This document shows, piece by piece, positions 8,270-15,433 of a stretch of 28,745 nt of DNA (position 1 is the first letter of the stretch; the number at the start of each line of letters is the position of its first letter). The position numbers and the translations under genes are program-made. The DNA is from a virus: the IMG/VR virus record IMGVR_UViG_3300032284_000337, positions 1 to 28,745 of that record; one strand, 5' to 3'. A model generated the notes under the pieces. That model saw nothing but the letters and a program-made list of their open reading frames with translations. It was not told the DNA's origin and did no database searches.

Positions 8270-9604
8270 ATGGCCGGCTTATTTAATAACTTTCTTAATC
8301 AATTTAGCAGTGGCGATAGTCTACGTGATTATCGTCACGCTACACGATTATTCGTAGATGGTCTGTATAGGCTAAGTCCTAAATTAAACAATCTTTTCCA
8401 TGTTTTTATAGATTTGGATCCAACTATAATTATGGATAGTACTACTCAAACAGAGATAGGCATGATGGCTAAGGAAGTGCAATTACCTAAGTTTACTGTG
8501 ACTACTAAAACGTATAATGCATACAATAGGAAAAATATTGCACAAGAAAAGATATCATATGATCCTGTGCAATTTACATTTCATGATGATAGCAGCGATG
8601 TAGTACGTAATTTTTGGTATAGCTATTACACATATTACTATAGAGATGCAGATCATATGGAGGCAGCTTATGAACAAGCATACAAATACCAACCACGTAC
8701 AATACAGAATTGGGGTTTTACCAAAGCATCTCGTAGCGCAAATGCATCTAATTTTATTAGGAGCATACGTATCTACAGCCTTCACCAAAAGAGCTTTAGC
8801 AGTTATATTTTAATCCATCCAATTATAAGCAGTTTTTCTCATGGACAGCATGCTGCAGACGGCGGTTACAGTCCAATGACTCATACTATGACAGTGAATT
8901 ACGAAGCAGTGCATTATGAAACTGGTTATGTAAGTGATGGTACTGTTAGAGGATTTGGCGGCATACATTATGACCATCATCCTAGTAGTCTTGCTGGATT
9001 GGGTACCGGATTAAACAACATATTTGGAGTAGGTGGTCTTGTTCAAGGAATAAATGCAACAGTAAATAACCTACAAAATGGCAATTATCTAGGAGCAATA
9101 TTAAGTGGTGCGCAAACTCTAAACAATGCTACTAATCCAAATTATAGTCCATTAGCAACAGGTAGTCTATCGCAAATTGGTACTAATATACTACGTGGTC
9201 AAAATCCAACTAGCAGCGTGTTTGTACCTACAGCAGGTAGTTTACAACAGGGTATGTCTAGAGCAACTACAAGTATGGCATTGCCAGGCAGTATAGATAC
9301 AAGTTTAAGTTACCAGAGCAGTGGTTTACCTAGCCAACCCACAGCTACTCCTGATGTAGGTAGTACCAGTAACTTTACAGCACCAGCCGTGGGTGATATT
9401 ACACCTATTGGTCCTAACTATAGTGTCAGTGCATACGCAGATGTAACTAATAGTATAGGCGGTGCACAAGCAGTAACAACTTCAGGTACATCAGTTGCAC
9501 CTGACTTTACACCTATTAGTGTTGCAGGCAATCAACTAGCAGGGGATGCTGCAATAACGAATACAGATGCTACAATAGCACCCGACTTTACTGCTACAGC
9601 ATAA
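8270..9604 (+). CDS. tail-tube-like baseplate/tail protein with Ser/Thr/Ala-rich C-terminal extension
   Basis: A 444-residue protein. Its first 230 residues look like a distant relative of the tail tube fold: LFHVFIDLDP (about residues 41-50), MAKEVQLPKFTVTTKTYNAYNRK (about 66-88, the same position as the VSFKRPTVEFEP strand of gp19), FTFHDDSSDVVRNFW, and a final HTMTVNYEAVHYETG strand. In T4 the tube-like proteins besides gp19 are gp48 and gp54, which cap and start the tube on the baseplate, so this is probably one of those roles. The second half (about 240-444) is low complexity, rich in Asn, Thr, Ser, Ala and Gly, with PDFTPI- and PDFTA-type repeats. It could be an extended tail fibre- or tape-like arm. 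Role inferred. Confidence 0.55.
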   Translation: MAGLFNNFLNQFSSGDSLRDYRHATRLFVDGLYRLSPKLNNLFHVFIDLDPTIIMDSTTQTEIGMMAKEVQLPKFTVTTKTYNAYNRKNIAQEKISYDPVQFTFHDDSSDVVRNFWYSYYTYYYRDADHMEAAYEQAYKYQPRTIQNWGFTKASRSANASNFIRSIRIYSLHQKSFSSYILIHPIISSFSHGQHAADGGYSPMTHTMTVNYEAVHYETGYVSDGTVRGFGGIHYDHHPSSLAGLGTGLNNIFGVGGLVQGINATVNNLQNGNYLGAILSGAQTLNNATNPNYSPLATGSLSQIGTNILRGQNPTSSVFVPTAGSLQQGMSRATTSMALPGSIDTSLSYQSSGLPSQPTATPDVGSTSNFTAPAVGDITPIGPNYSVSAYADVTNSIGGAQAVTTSGTSVAPDFTPISVAGNQLAGDAAITNTDATIAPDFTATA

Positions 9605-9613
9605 GGATAAAAT

Positions 9614-9976
9614 ATGATAGCTGGAAATTTACCACCTAAAGATAATAACAATCCAACCACTACGTACTTTAACAATTTCTTTACACAACCATATAATGTT
9701 AGTCAAGGTGTAGATGATGCTGTTGTTGGTTATTTTCAAGAACTTACAGGCGACAACGATACTGGTACTACACTTGCAGCCGCAGTGTTATATACGGCGG
9801 TAACACAAAAAATTGATCCAATGGCTTTAATAGATGAGTTTAGAAGACTACAGAGAAATCAGTTAAATGCCTATCTTACAATGTTTTTAAATCTTAACAG
9901 AGTTAACACAAGTCTACTAGGATTAAGCAATAGTCCTAGTACAAACAAATATATAGCAAGAGCTATCCTACCATAA
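9614..9976 (+). CDS. small conserved T4-like phage protein of unknown function (120 aa)
   Basis: A 120-residue protein, AAGGATAA ribosome site, ATG at 9614. I recall close relatives in marine T4-like phages beside tail and head-completion genes, always without a function. Conserved-looking blocks are VVGYFQELTGD (about residues 38-48), the helix with ALIDEFRRLQRNQLNAYLTMFLNLNR (about 75-100, in part) and the end SNKYIARAILP-like text. It is helical, with no membrane segment. Its stop codon overlaps the start of the gp4-like gene (TAATG), so the two are translationally coupled, and a virion or assembly role is likely. Confidence 0.65.
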   Translation: MIAGNLPPKDNNNPTTTYFNNFFTQPYNVSQGVDDAVVGYFQELTGDNDTGTTLAAAVLYTAVTQKIDPMALIDEFRRLQRNQLNAYLTMFLNLNRVNTSLLGLSNSPSTNKYIARAILP

Positions 9977-10407
9977 TGGGCAAGTATGCATCAGGCAAGT
10001 ATAAGGTAAACCATCCCGAAAAATACATGGGCAAACATGCGCCTACATACAGAAGCAGCTGGGAATACACATTCTGTACTTTTTGTGATAACAATCCATC
10101 CGTAGTTAATTGGGCAAGTGAAGCAGTATCTATACCCTATAGAAATCCTGTCAGTGGCAAACAAACTATATACGTACCGGATTTTCTTATAGTATATGTA
10201 GACGCTAATGATAAAAAACACACAGAACTAGTGGAAATTAAACCACTTAAAGAGGCAACCATGGAAAGCGCCAAGTCCTTAAGGGACAAACTTAGTGTAG
10301 CAATAAACATGGCAAAGTGGGCTGCTGCTGATAACTGGGCTCGCGCTAATAACATACGTTTTAGAGTCTTAACAGAATTTGATATCTTTAAGAATATGAA
10401 ACGGTAA
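9976..10407 (+). CDS. 4: head completion protein / nuclease, T4 gp4-like
   Basis: T4 gp4 (also called gp50/65) finishes the packaged head before neck attachment, and its relatives carry a TnsA-like PD-(D/E)XK nuclease fold. This protein has 143 residues against about 150 in T4. It shows the family pattern: THAPTYRSSWEYTFCTFCDNN at about residues 20-40 (quoted in part as YRSSWEYTFCTFCD), VVNWASEAVSIPYRNPVSGK, then YVPDFLIVY (PD at about 66) and LVEIKPLK (E-x-K at about 86). PD followed by E-x-K is the catalytic layout of the fold. Its start overlaps the previous stop codon. Confidence 0.8.
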   Translation: MGKYASGKYKVNHPEKYMGKHAPTYRSSWEYTFCTFCDNNPSVVNWASEAVSIPYRNPVSGKQTIYVPDFLIVYVDANDKKHTELVEIKPLKEATMESAKSLRDKLSVAINMAKWAAADNWARANNIRFRVLTEFDIFKNMKR

Positions 10408-10410
10408 ATA
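10403..10410 (+). promoter_or_regulatory. late promoter variant GGTAAATA
   Basis: GGTAAATA spans the gp4 stop codon and ends 9 bases before the gp16-like ATG. A transcript from it would have a leader of only about 3 nt. Confidence 0.4.
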
Positions 10411-10418
10411 ACTTTACC

Positions 10419-10919
10419 ATGACACAAAAACTACAAGAACTTTTTAATCTACCACCTGCTGAAGGCCAGACACCTGAACAGGCAGAACAGGCAGAAAAAA
10501 CAATAGCAGAAAATCAAGCTATTATTAAAGATGTAGATACTGCAATAGATAAGATAGATGCAGCATTGCCATTTGTAGACAGCTTAGATATCAGCGATAA
10601 AGAGCTAGATGATCTCAGCGACCTTGCTAAAGAAAAATTCCAGGACCTAATTGATCTAGGAATGAACGTTGAAGCACGCTTCAGCGGACACATCCTAGCC
10701 ACAGCAGGCACACTGCTAGGACATGCTATTACAGCCAAGCAGGCCAAGCTGGATAAGAAGCTAAGAATGGTTGATTTACAGCTGAAAAAAGCACGTTTAG
10801 ATGCTCAAAACACTAAAAACGACGGCGAAAAAATCATAAATGCTGCTGATGGCAAAGCAGTAATATTAGACAGAAATGAGCTGTTAAAGCAGATTTTAGG
10901 CGAAAAACCCAAGACTTGA
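10419..10919 (+). CDS. 16: terminase small subunit gp16 (probable)
   Basis: The small terminase recognises viral DNA and regulates the gp17 packaging motor. This protein has 166 residues, almost the length of T4 gp16 (164). It is all-helical: an acidic N-terminal half with EQAEQAEKTIAENQAII (about residues 20-36), then DLIDLGMNVEARFSGHILA (about 70-88) and a basic coiled helix with AKQAKLDKKLRMVDLQLKKARLD (about 105-127, in part). I recall this central pattern from small terminases of marine T4-like phages, but similarity to T4 itself is low. Unlike in T4, it is separated from gp17 by five other genes. No ribosome site is obvious (TTTACC before ATG). Confidence 0.6.
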   Translation: MTQKLQELFNLPPAEGQTPEQAEQAEKTIAENQAIIKDVDTAIDKIDAALPFVDSLDISDKELDDLSDLAKEKFQDLIDLGMNVEARFSGHILATAGTLLGHAITAKQAKLDKKLRMVDLQLKKARLDAQNTKNDGEKIINAADGKAVILDRNELLKQILGEKPKT

Positions 10920-10921
10920 TA

Positions 10922-10951
10922 TTGACAAATTAGCATAAATAACACTATACA
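10922..10951 (+). promoter_or_regulatory. composite promoter: TTGACA, CATAAATA, TATACA
   Basis: TTGACA (10922-10927) and TATACA (10946-10951) form a sigma-70-like pair with an 18-bp spacer, and a late CATAAATA core (10934-10941) lies inside the spacer. It could serve both early and late transcription of the head-protein block. Confidence 0.5.
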
Positions 10952-10964
10952 GGATCCCAATAGT

Positions 10965-11585
10965 ATGAAGAATTTTATTGAACATTTATCAGAAGCACAA
11001 AAGACATATGACTTCCGTATTAAAGTAGCTAACTTTGATCCAAAAGATTCAATGGATCGTTTAGAAAATGCTTTAAATGCATATGGCTTAGAAAGCATTA
11101 CTAAACCCAAAACTTTGCCTATACAAGAAAACGCAATAGATTTTCCTAGTATGGGACCAACAGAAATCTATGTAATAGATGCAGTGCTAAAATATCCAGT
11201 AAATGATCAACAGCTTGGTGCTATTATTGCAGAACGTGCTGGCTTTCCACTTAATAGCGTAAGAGTAATTCCCCGTAATCATCCAGAAGAACTTTGGAGA
11301 AACAACGAAGGCGAACTACGTGAATTTGTACAAGGCGAAGCAGTTCTAGATAAACCGTATGAAGACAGTGCAGAGGGAAAAGCCTTAGGCAAAATGTACG
11401 CTGAAAAAGGTGTACTATTAAAAGAATTAAGCAAAGTGCAGTGGGAAATTGCAGGCAAGGACAACACTATTGGTGGTGGATCTAATGCATCAACAGGCAA
11501 AACATTAAATGATATTCCACAAGGCATAACAGATCCAGTCGGATCAAATCAAAACAAAATACCAAGTCCAGTTAAAGGAAACTAG
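10965..11585 (+). CDS. putative internal head protein with capsid-targeting leader (206 aa)
   Basis: The first 11 residues, MKNFIEHLSEA, align without gaps to the T4 internal protein leader MKTYQEFIAEA, which targets proteins into the prohead core and is cut after the Glu by gp21. Here LSE|A provides the L-x-E site after residue 10. The rest has a compact domain: YDFRIKVANFDPKDSMDRLE (about 15-34), then TEIYVIDAVLKYPVN and ERAGFPLNSVRVIPRN, and a Gly/Asn/Pro-rich C-terminal tail. I recall similar virion proteins in marine myoviruses, but the function is unknown. It starts a block of co-directional genes spaced by 0-4 bp. Confidence 0.6.
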   Translation: MKNFIEHLSEAQKTYDFRIKVANFDPKDSMDRLENALNAYGLESITKPKTLPIQENAIDFPSMGPTEIYVIDAVLKYPVNDQQLGAIIAERAGFPLNSVRVIPRNHPEELWRNNEGELREFVQGEAVLDKPYEDSAEGKALGKMYAEKGVLLKELSKVQWEIAGKDNTIGGGSNASTGKTLNDIPQGITDPVGSNQNKIPSPVKGN

Positions 11586-11588
11586 CAT

Positions 11589-13937
11589 ATGAGCAATAAT
11601 ATTTACGACATCTTAGGCAGACTAACAGGCCTAGAATTTACGAACAAACCAGCAACTACTGATCAAGGTACTGAACAAGTATATGAAAGTGTAGAAGCTA
11701 AGGGTGATATAATGGAGGCAGTTCGTAGCTTAGAAGAAAAGTATATGGGCTTTAAGGCAGTTGAAAAAGCAGCTAAGAAAGGTGGCGCTGAAGATCCAGC
11801 TGCGGTGGCTGCAAGTATTGGTCGTGAAAAATATGGCAAAAAGAAATTCCAAGCTGCAGCTGCTAAGGGTAAGAAACTAGGCGAAAGCGATTGGGATGGT
11901 CCTACAGATTTATCAAGCCGAGTTATACATGCTATCATGCATCAAGCTGAAAAAAAGAACAGTAGTAGATTAACAAAAGCTGACTTAGAAGAAATCGCTG
12001 CTAACATTGGTAATAGATTCACTGCTGCTGATGTTAAAGAAATCATAACAAGCCCAGGTTGGAATAAGAAATTAAGAGACTATCGAAAACATGTTGATAG
12101 CCTAATTAGTTTACCAACTTACGAAAGTAAGAAACTAGGCGAAAGCGAGCATTGCGATAAATGTGATTGTGCTAAATCAGACTGCAAATGTGAAAGTCTC
12201 GAAGAAGGCAAAGAATTTAAATCTAAAGAAGAGTTTGACAAATTTGCTAAAACAGGCGACACTTATAAAACTGAAAAAGGTACTGTAACCAAAACAGACA
12301 GTGGTTTTAAGCATGAACGCAACTATAATTCAGACAAGAAAGATTCTGACGACTTAGATGAAGGTGCTAAAGTTGACCGCTTTGTTAAACATGTTAAAGA
12401 CAGCGAAAAGAAAGCAGGCAAAAGTGATAAAGAGGCTGAGAAAATTGCTTGGGCAACAGCTAACAAGAAAGGTATGTTAGAAACTGTAACAGAGGGCAAA
12501 GATGGTATTCGCAATCATCCTATCTATACAACACAAGAGGCATGGGATCATTATAAAAAAGAATTAGACGAAATGACCAAACTTGCAGGTATGCAAGTAC
12601 ATGAAGCTAAATGCCCATCTTGTAATTGCGCACCTTGTAAATGTGAAGAGAGTGCTGTTATGGAAAGTTCAGCAATCATTATTGATGGTAAGGAAGTAGA
12701 TGTACATAGTCTTACTGTAGATGGTGTAGAAACTAGTGACTATCCTGATTTTTCCGATGCATATTTAGATTCTGGTTTATTTGTGGATGGCACACCATTA
12801 ACAGATGCACAACTAGAGCAACTAGCAGATCAACATCCTGATTTAGTTAATGAACTAGCATCAGAGAATGTAAATGATAGAGGTGATGATGCTTATGACA
12901 GATGGAAAGATAGCCAAATGGAATTTGAAGGCAAAGAGTGTGATTCATGCAAAAAAATGCCTTGTGAATGCGTATATGAAGACGCAGACTTAGATGAAGC
13001 AGTAAGTCGTAAAGATTTCCGTATGGTAGCTGATCTACTTAAAAATATTCCAGACAAGGAAAAACGTAAAGAGCTAGCACATCATCATGCAAGTATATTT
13101 AAACAACAAAACCCACGTTTTAAACATGATGTGTTCTTTAAAGCTGCTGGTTTAGATGAATGTGATTGGAACATGGAACCTAAATTAACACCAGTAGAGG
13201 AAGATGCAAGCCAAGATGCGCTTAAAGAGTTAGGCACATTAGAACAAGCAAGTGGATTAGAGGACCAACATCCTTCAATTACTAAACTTGCAGCTAAGAA
13301 AATTGGTAATACAATTAAATTAGCTTATAGTGATAAAGAAACAGGCAAGAGCCATATTGCTTCATTTAATATTAACAGTGATGGCAAAACAGGTGGCTAT
13401 GAAGGTAACCCAGATGCAGACTTTGATACACCAGCAGATGCTATTGCAAAATTAAATGGTTTAACAGAGGAAGAAATGGAAGAGGGTAACGAATTTACTA
13501 AAGCAAGACTAGATGCTATTAAAACTGGTGCTAAAGAATTTGAGGTAGATGGTAAACAATATAAAGTTACTGGCGATACTTCAGATGAAAAAGCACAAGT
13601 TAAAGAAGATATTCAAGTTAATATTACTGCGCAAGGTGAGGAGGATGCAATTAATCTAATCCGTAAACTAGCAGGCATGCAAGTTGTTGCAGTTGCAGAA
13701 GAAGCATTAGAAGAAGATGGTGCAAATGTTAAGAGTGAGGAACCTCGCGACATCGAACATTTAAACACACCACGTGAGCAAGTTGCCGGCACAGATGCAG
13801 CTATTCCAAGTGGTACAGATCTTCATGCAAGTAAAAAACAATATAGAAAAGAATATCCAGGTGACAATCCTAGTGCTGTTAAAGAAGAGGCACTTTGGAA
13901 CGCATATGAAAGCATGATTAACGACGTTAAAAAATAA
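11589..13937 (+). CDS. large modular acidic protein with three Cys-rich clusters; putative internal-head polyprotein
   Basis: A 782-residue hydrophilic, acidic protein built of modules. They include a GAEDPAAVAASIGREKYGKK basic module (about 59-78), a DRFVKHVKDSEKKAGKSDKE module (about 259-278), an IRNHPIYTTQEAWDHYKKEL helix, a KEFEVDGKQYKVTG strand pair and a C-terminal helix. Three Cys clusters occur: CDKCDCAKSDCKC (189-201), CPSCNCAPCKC (342-352) and CDSCKKMPCEC (451-461), each suited to binding metal. Modules are separated by L/M-x-E sites followed by Gly, Ser or Ala (LGE-S, LEE-G, LDE-G, LDE-A, MEE-G), like gp21 cleavage sites. LAGM(Q) helices occur at 324-337 and 687-698. It may be a prohead core component. 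No exact family assigned. Confidence 0.6.
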   Translation: MSNNIYDILGRLTGLEFTNKPATTDQGTEQVYESVEAKGDIMEAVRSLEEKYMGFKAVEKAAKKGGAEDPAAVAASIGREKYGKKKFQAAAAKGKKLGESDWDGPTDLSSRVIHAIMHQAEKKNSSRLTKADLEEIAANIGNRFTAADVKEIITSPGWNKKLRDYRKHVDSLISLPTYESKKLGESEHCDKCDCAKSDCKCESLEEGKEFKSKEEFDKFAKTGDTYKTEKGTVTKTDSGFKHERNYNSDKKDSDDLDEGAKVDRFVKHVKDSEKKAGKSDKEAEKIAWATANKKGMLETVTEGKDGIRNHPIYTTQEAWDHYKKELDEMTKLAGMQVHEAKCPSCNCAPCKCEESAVMESSAIIIDGKEVDVHSLTVDGVETSDYPDFSDAYLDSGLFVDGTPLTDAQLEQLADQHPDLVNELASENVNDRGDDAYDRWKDSQMEFEGKECDSCKKMPCECVYEDADLDEAVSRKDFRMVADLLKNIPDKEKRKELAHHHASIFKQQNPRFKHDVFFKAAGLDECDWNMEPKLTPVEEDASQDALKELGTLEQASGLEDQHPSITKLAAKKIGNTIKLAYSDKETGKSHIASFNINSDGKTGGYEGNPDADFDTPADAIAKLNGLTEEEMEEGNEFTKARLDAIKTGAKEFEVDGKQYKVTGDTSDEKAQVKEDIQVNITAQGEEDAINLIRKLAGMQVVAVAEEALEEDGANVKSEEPRDIEHLNTPREQVAGTDAAIPSGTDLHASKKQYRKEYPGDNPSAVKEEALWNAYESMINDVKK

Positions 13938-13938
13938 T

Positions 13939-14748
13939 ATGAAAACACTTAAAGACTATTTTTCAGAAGCAGAATTTGCTGCTAACCACCCGGTTGCCGG
14001 CGATGTATTAGACATTATAATCAATGAAGAATTGGTTATTGAATGTGCAGTTACAGAGCTAGGTCACAAAGGTATAATGTTAAGTCTAGATGAAACTGCT
14101 GTTAGTATACTAGAACAAGTTGAGTTATATGAAAATTTTGCTCCAATGGCACCTGCAGATTCTGATAGTCCATTAACACACACAACTCACGACGAGAAAC
14201 TAGAGGAAGGTCGTGAAGAAGTTGACAAATGGGCACAAAAAATGTTTGATGAGATTGAAGAACGTCATGGTTGGGCAGTAGCAGAACAGTTTGAAGATAT
14301 CTACTATGCGAAAGATGTAGAACAGATTGAAGATGCACATCTAAATGTCAACGCATTAAATCTAATATTAAAAACACTTAAATCAGTTGGTCCAAGAGAT
14401 GACTATGCTGAAGATTGGCAAAGACTTGTGGGATTAATTGAAGAATACCTAGGACCTAAAGATGTTGACGAAGCAAAATACCATGGTAAAGAAGTTAAAC
14501 TTGGCAAACCAATGCAAGGCGACGTTAAAAAATTTAAAGTATATGTAAAAGATCCTAAAACAGGCAAAGTTAAAAAAGTAAACTTTGGCAAAGTTGGCAT
14601 GGAAATTAAAAGAGACAATCCAACTAGACGCAAAAGTTATCGTGCAAGACACAACTGTGCCAATCCAGGTCCAAGAACAAAAGCCAACTACTGGTCATGC
14701 AGAATGTGGTCTAAAAAACCAGTTAGCAAAATTATCAAAGGCAAATAA
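13939..14748 (+). CDS. putative internal head protein with capsid-targeting leader and basic C-terminal domain (269 aa)
   Basis: The leader MKTLKDYFSEA has the same length and layout as the T4 capsid-targeting sequence MKTYQEFIAEA, with Phe in place of Leu/Ile before S-E|A. An LEE-G site near residue 90 could be a second cut. The middle (about 92-178) is acidic and helical. The C-terminal 90 residues are strongly basic: VKVNFGKVGMEIKRDN-like text, then RRKSYRARHNCANPGPR and YWSCRMWSKKPVSK. I recall this Arg/Cys/Trp domain from many tailed-phage structural and core proteins. It could bind DNA inside the head. The gene starts 1 bp after the previous stop and ends directly against the next start. 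Confidence 0.6.
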   Translation: MKTLKDYFSEAEFAANHPVAGDVLDIIINEELVIECAVTELGHKGIMLSLDETAVSILEQVELYENFAPMAPADSDSPLTHTTHDEKLEEGREEVDKWAQKMFDEIEERHGWAVAEQFEDIYYAKDVEQIEDAHLNVNALNLILKTLKSVGPRDDYAEDWQRLVGLIEEYLGPKDVDEAKYHGKEVKLGKPMQGDVKKFKVYVKDPKTGKVKKVNFGKVGMEIKRDNPTRRKSYRARHNCANPGPRTKANYWSCRMWSKKPVSKIIKGK

Positions 14749-15159
14749 ATGAAAATCCGAGAAATTATTGTAGAGGCTAAAGTTAAAACTATAGATAGAG
14801 ACAGCGATGGTCTACCTGACTCACATGTTACAGCTACTCCTGGCATGAAAACACATCCGCAGTTAGATAACAGTAGTCCTTATGCACCTTGGCGTTTTGC
14901 AGCACACTACCTACCAGGTGCAGGTAATAAAGATGGATCTTGGGATCATGAACCTAAAAAAGACGGCCCAATAGGCCAAAAACTAGTTACTGTTGCGTAC
15001 AGTGAAGCAGATGAACATATTATTAATATGGCTGAAAAGAAATTTGGTGCTAAATCAACTAGAATTACACCTAACGGCAGCAGTGAAGAAACAGATGTTA
15101 CTAACACAAGTCCAGTACCTCACAATGCTGGTGCAAAGCGCAATAAGCCCAAAAACTAA
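14749..15159 (+). CDS. putative internal head protein with capsid-targeting leader (136 aa)
   Basis: The N-terminus MKIREIIVEA resembles the T4 capsid-targeting peptide and ends in IVE|A, a match to the (L/I)-x-E rule for gp21 cleavage. The body contains DSDGLPDSHVTATPGMKTHP (about 20-39), LDNSSPYAPWRFAAHYLPGAG and a segment GPIGQKLVTVAYSEADEHII, text I recall from conserved unknown proteins of tailed phages. Ser/Thr/Asn/Lys-rich C-terminus. The ATG follows the previous TAA without a gap, so translation is probably coupled. A second long frame overlaps its 3' half but has no ribosome site and no family resemblance. Function unknown. Confidence 0.6.
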   Translation: MKIREIIVEAKVKTIDRDSDGLPDSHVTATPGMKTHPQLDNSSPYAPWRFAAHYLPGAGNKDGSWDHEPKKDGPIGQKLVTVAYSEADEHIINMAEKKFGAKSTRITPNGSSEETDVTNTSPVPHNAGAKRNKPKN

Positions 15160-15161
15160 TC

Positions 15162-15398
15162 ATGGAATTAGATTCTATACAAGAAATCAAAAGACTTGCC
15201 GGCTTAAACGATCTTAACGCAGGCAAACTACAAGAGTATAAAGGCCCAGGCAGCATTAGCACAGAAGGCAGTAATATAACTAAAACCGCTATGGAAAAAG
15301 TAAACTACCAGAACGAAAATAATGTTCAACCTGGTACACCAGAATGGTTCAAATTATGGTTCTCTAAACCATATCTAACAGGCGAAAAGCCCTGGTAA
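15162..15398 (+). CDS. small head-region protein with IKRLAGL motif (78 aa)
   Basis: A 78-residue protein whose N-terminus SIQEIKRLAGLND closely matches the C-terminal SIQ-like IQDIKRLAGLK of the gene at 17017 and the LAGM helices of the 782-residue protein. The C-terminal part, QPGTPEWFKLWFSKPYLTGE, is a compact Trp/Phe-rich motif that I have seen in small phage proteins near terminase genes. It sits between the internal-protein block and gp17, two bases after the preceding stop. KLQE-Y at about residue 25 could be a protease site. Probably a structural or core component; not assigned further. Confidence 0.6.
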   Translation: MELDSIQEIKRLAGLNDLNAGKLQEYKGPGSISTEGSNITKTAMEKVNYQNENNVQPGTPEWFKLWFSKPYLTGEKPW

Positions 15399-15420
15399 TT
15401 TAACTACAAAAACCTGCCAA

Positions 15421-15428
15421 GATAAGTA
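15421..15428 (+). promoter_or_regulatory. weak late promoter variant GATAAGTA
   Basis: GATAAGTA differs from the late core at two positions. Its last A is six bases before the gp17 ATG at 15434, the same spacing as at 8270 and 17017. On its own the match is weak. Confidence 0.3.
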
Positions 15429-15433
15429 TTACT

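Noticed and set aside
14993-15217. Overlapping 74-residue frame
   Set aside because: It lies in another frame over two better genes and has no ribosome site or recognisable domain.
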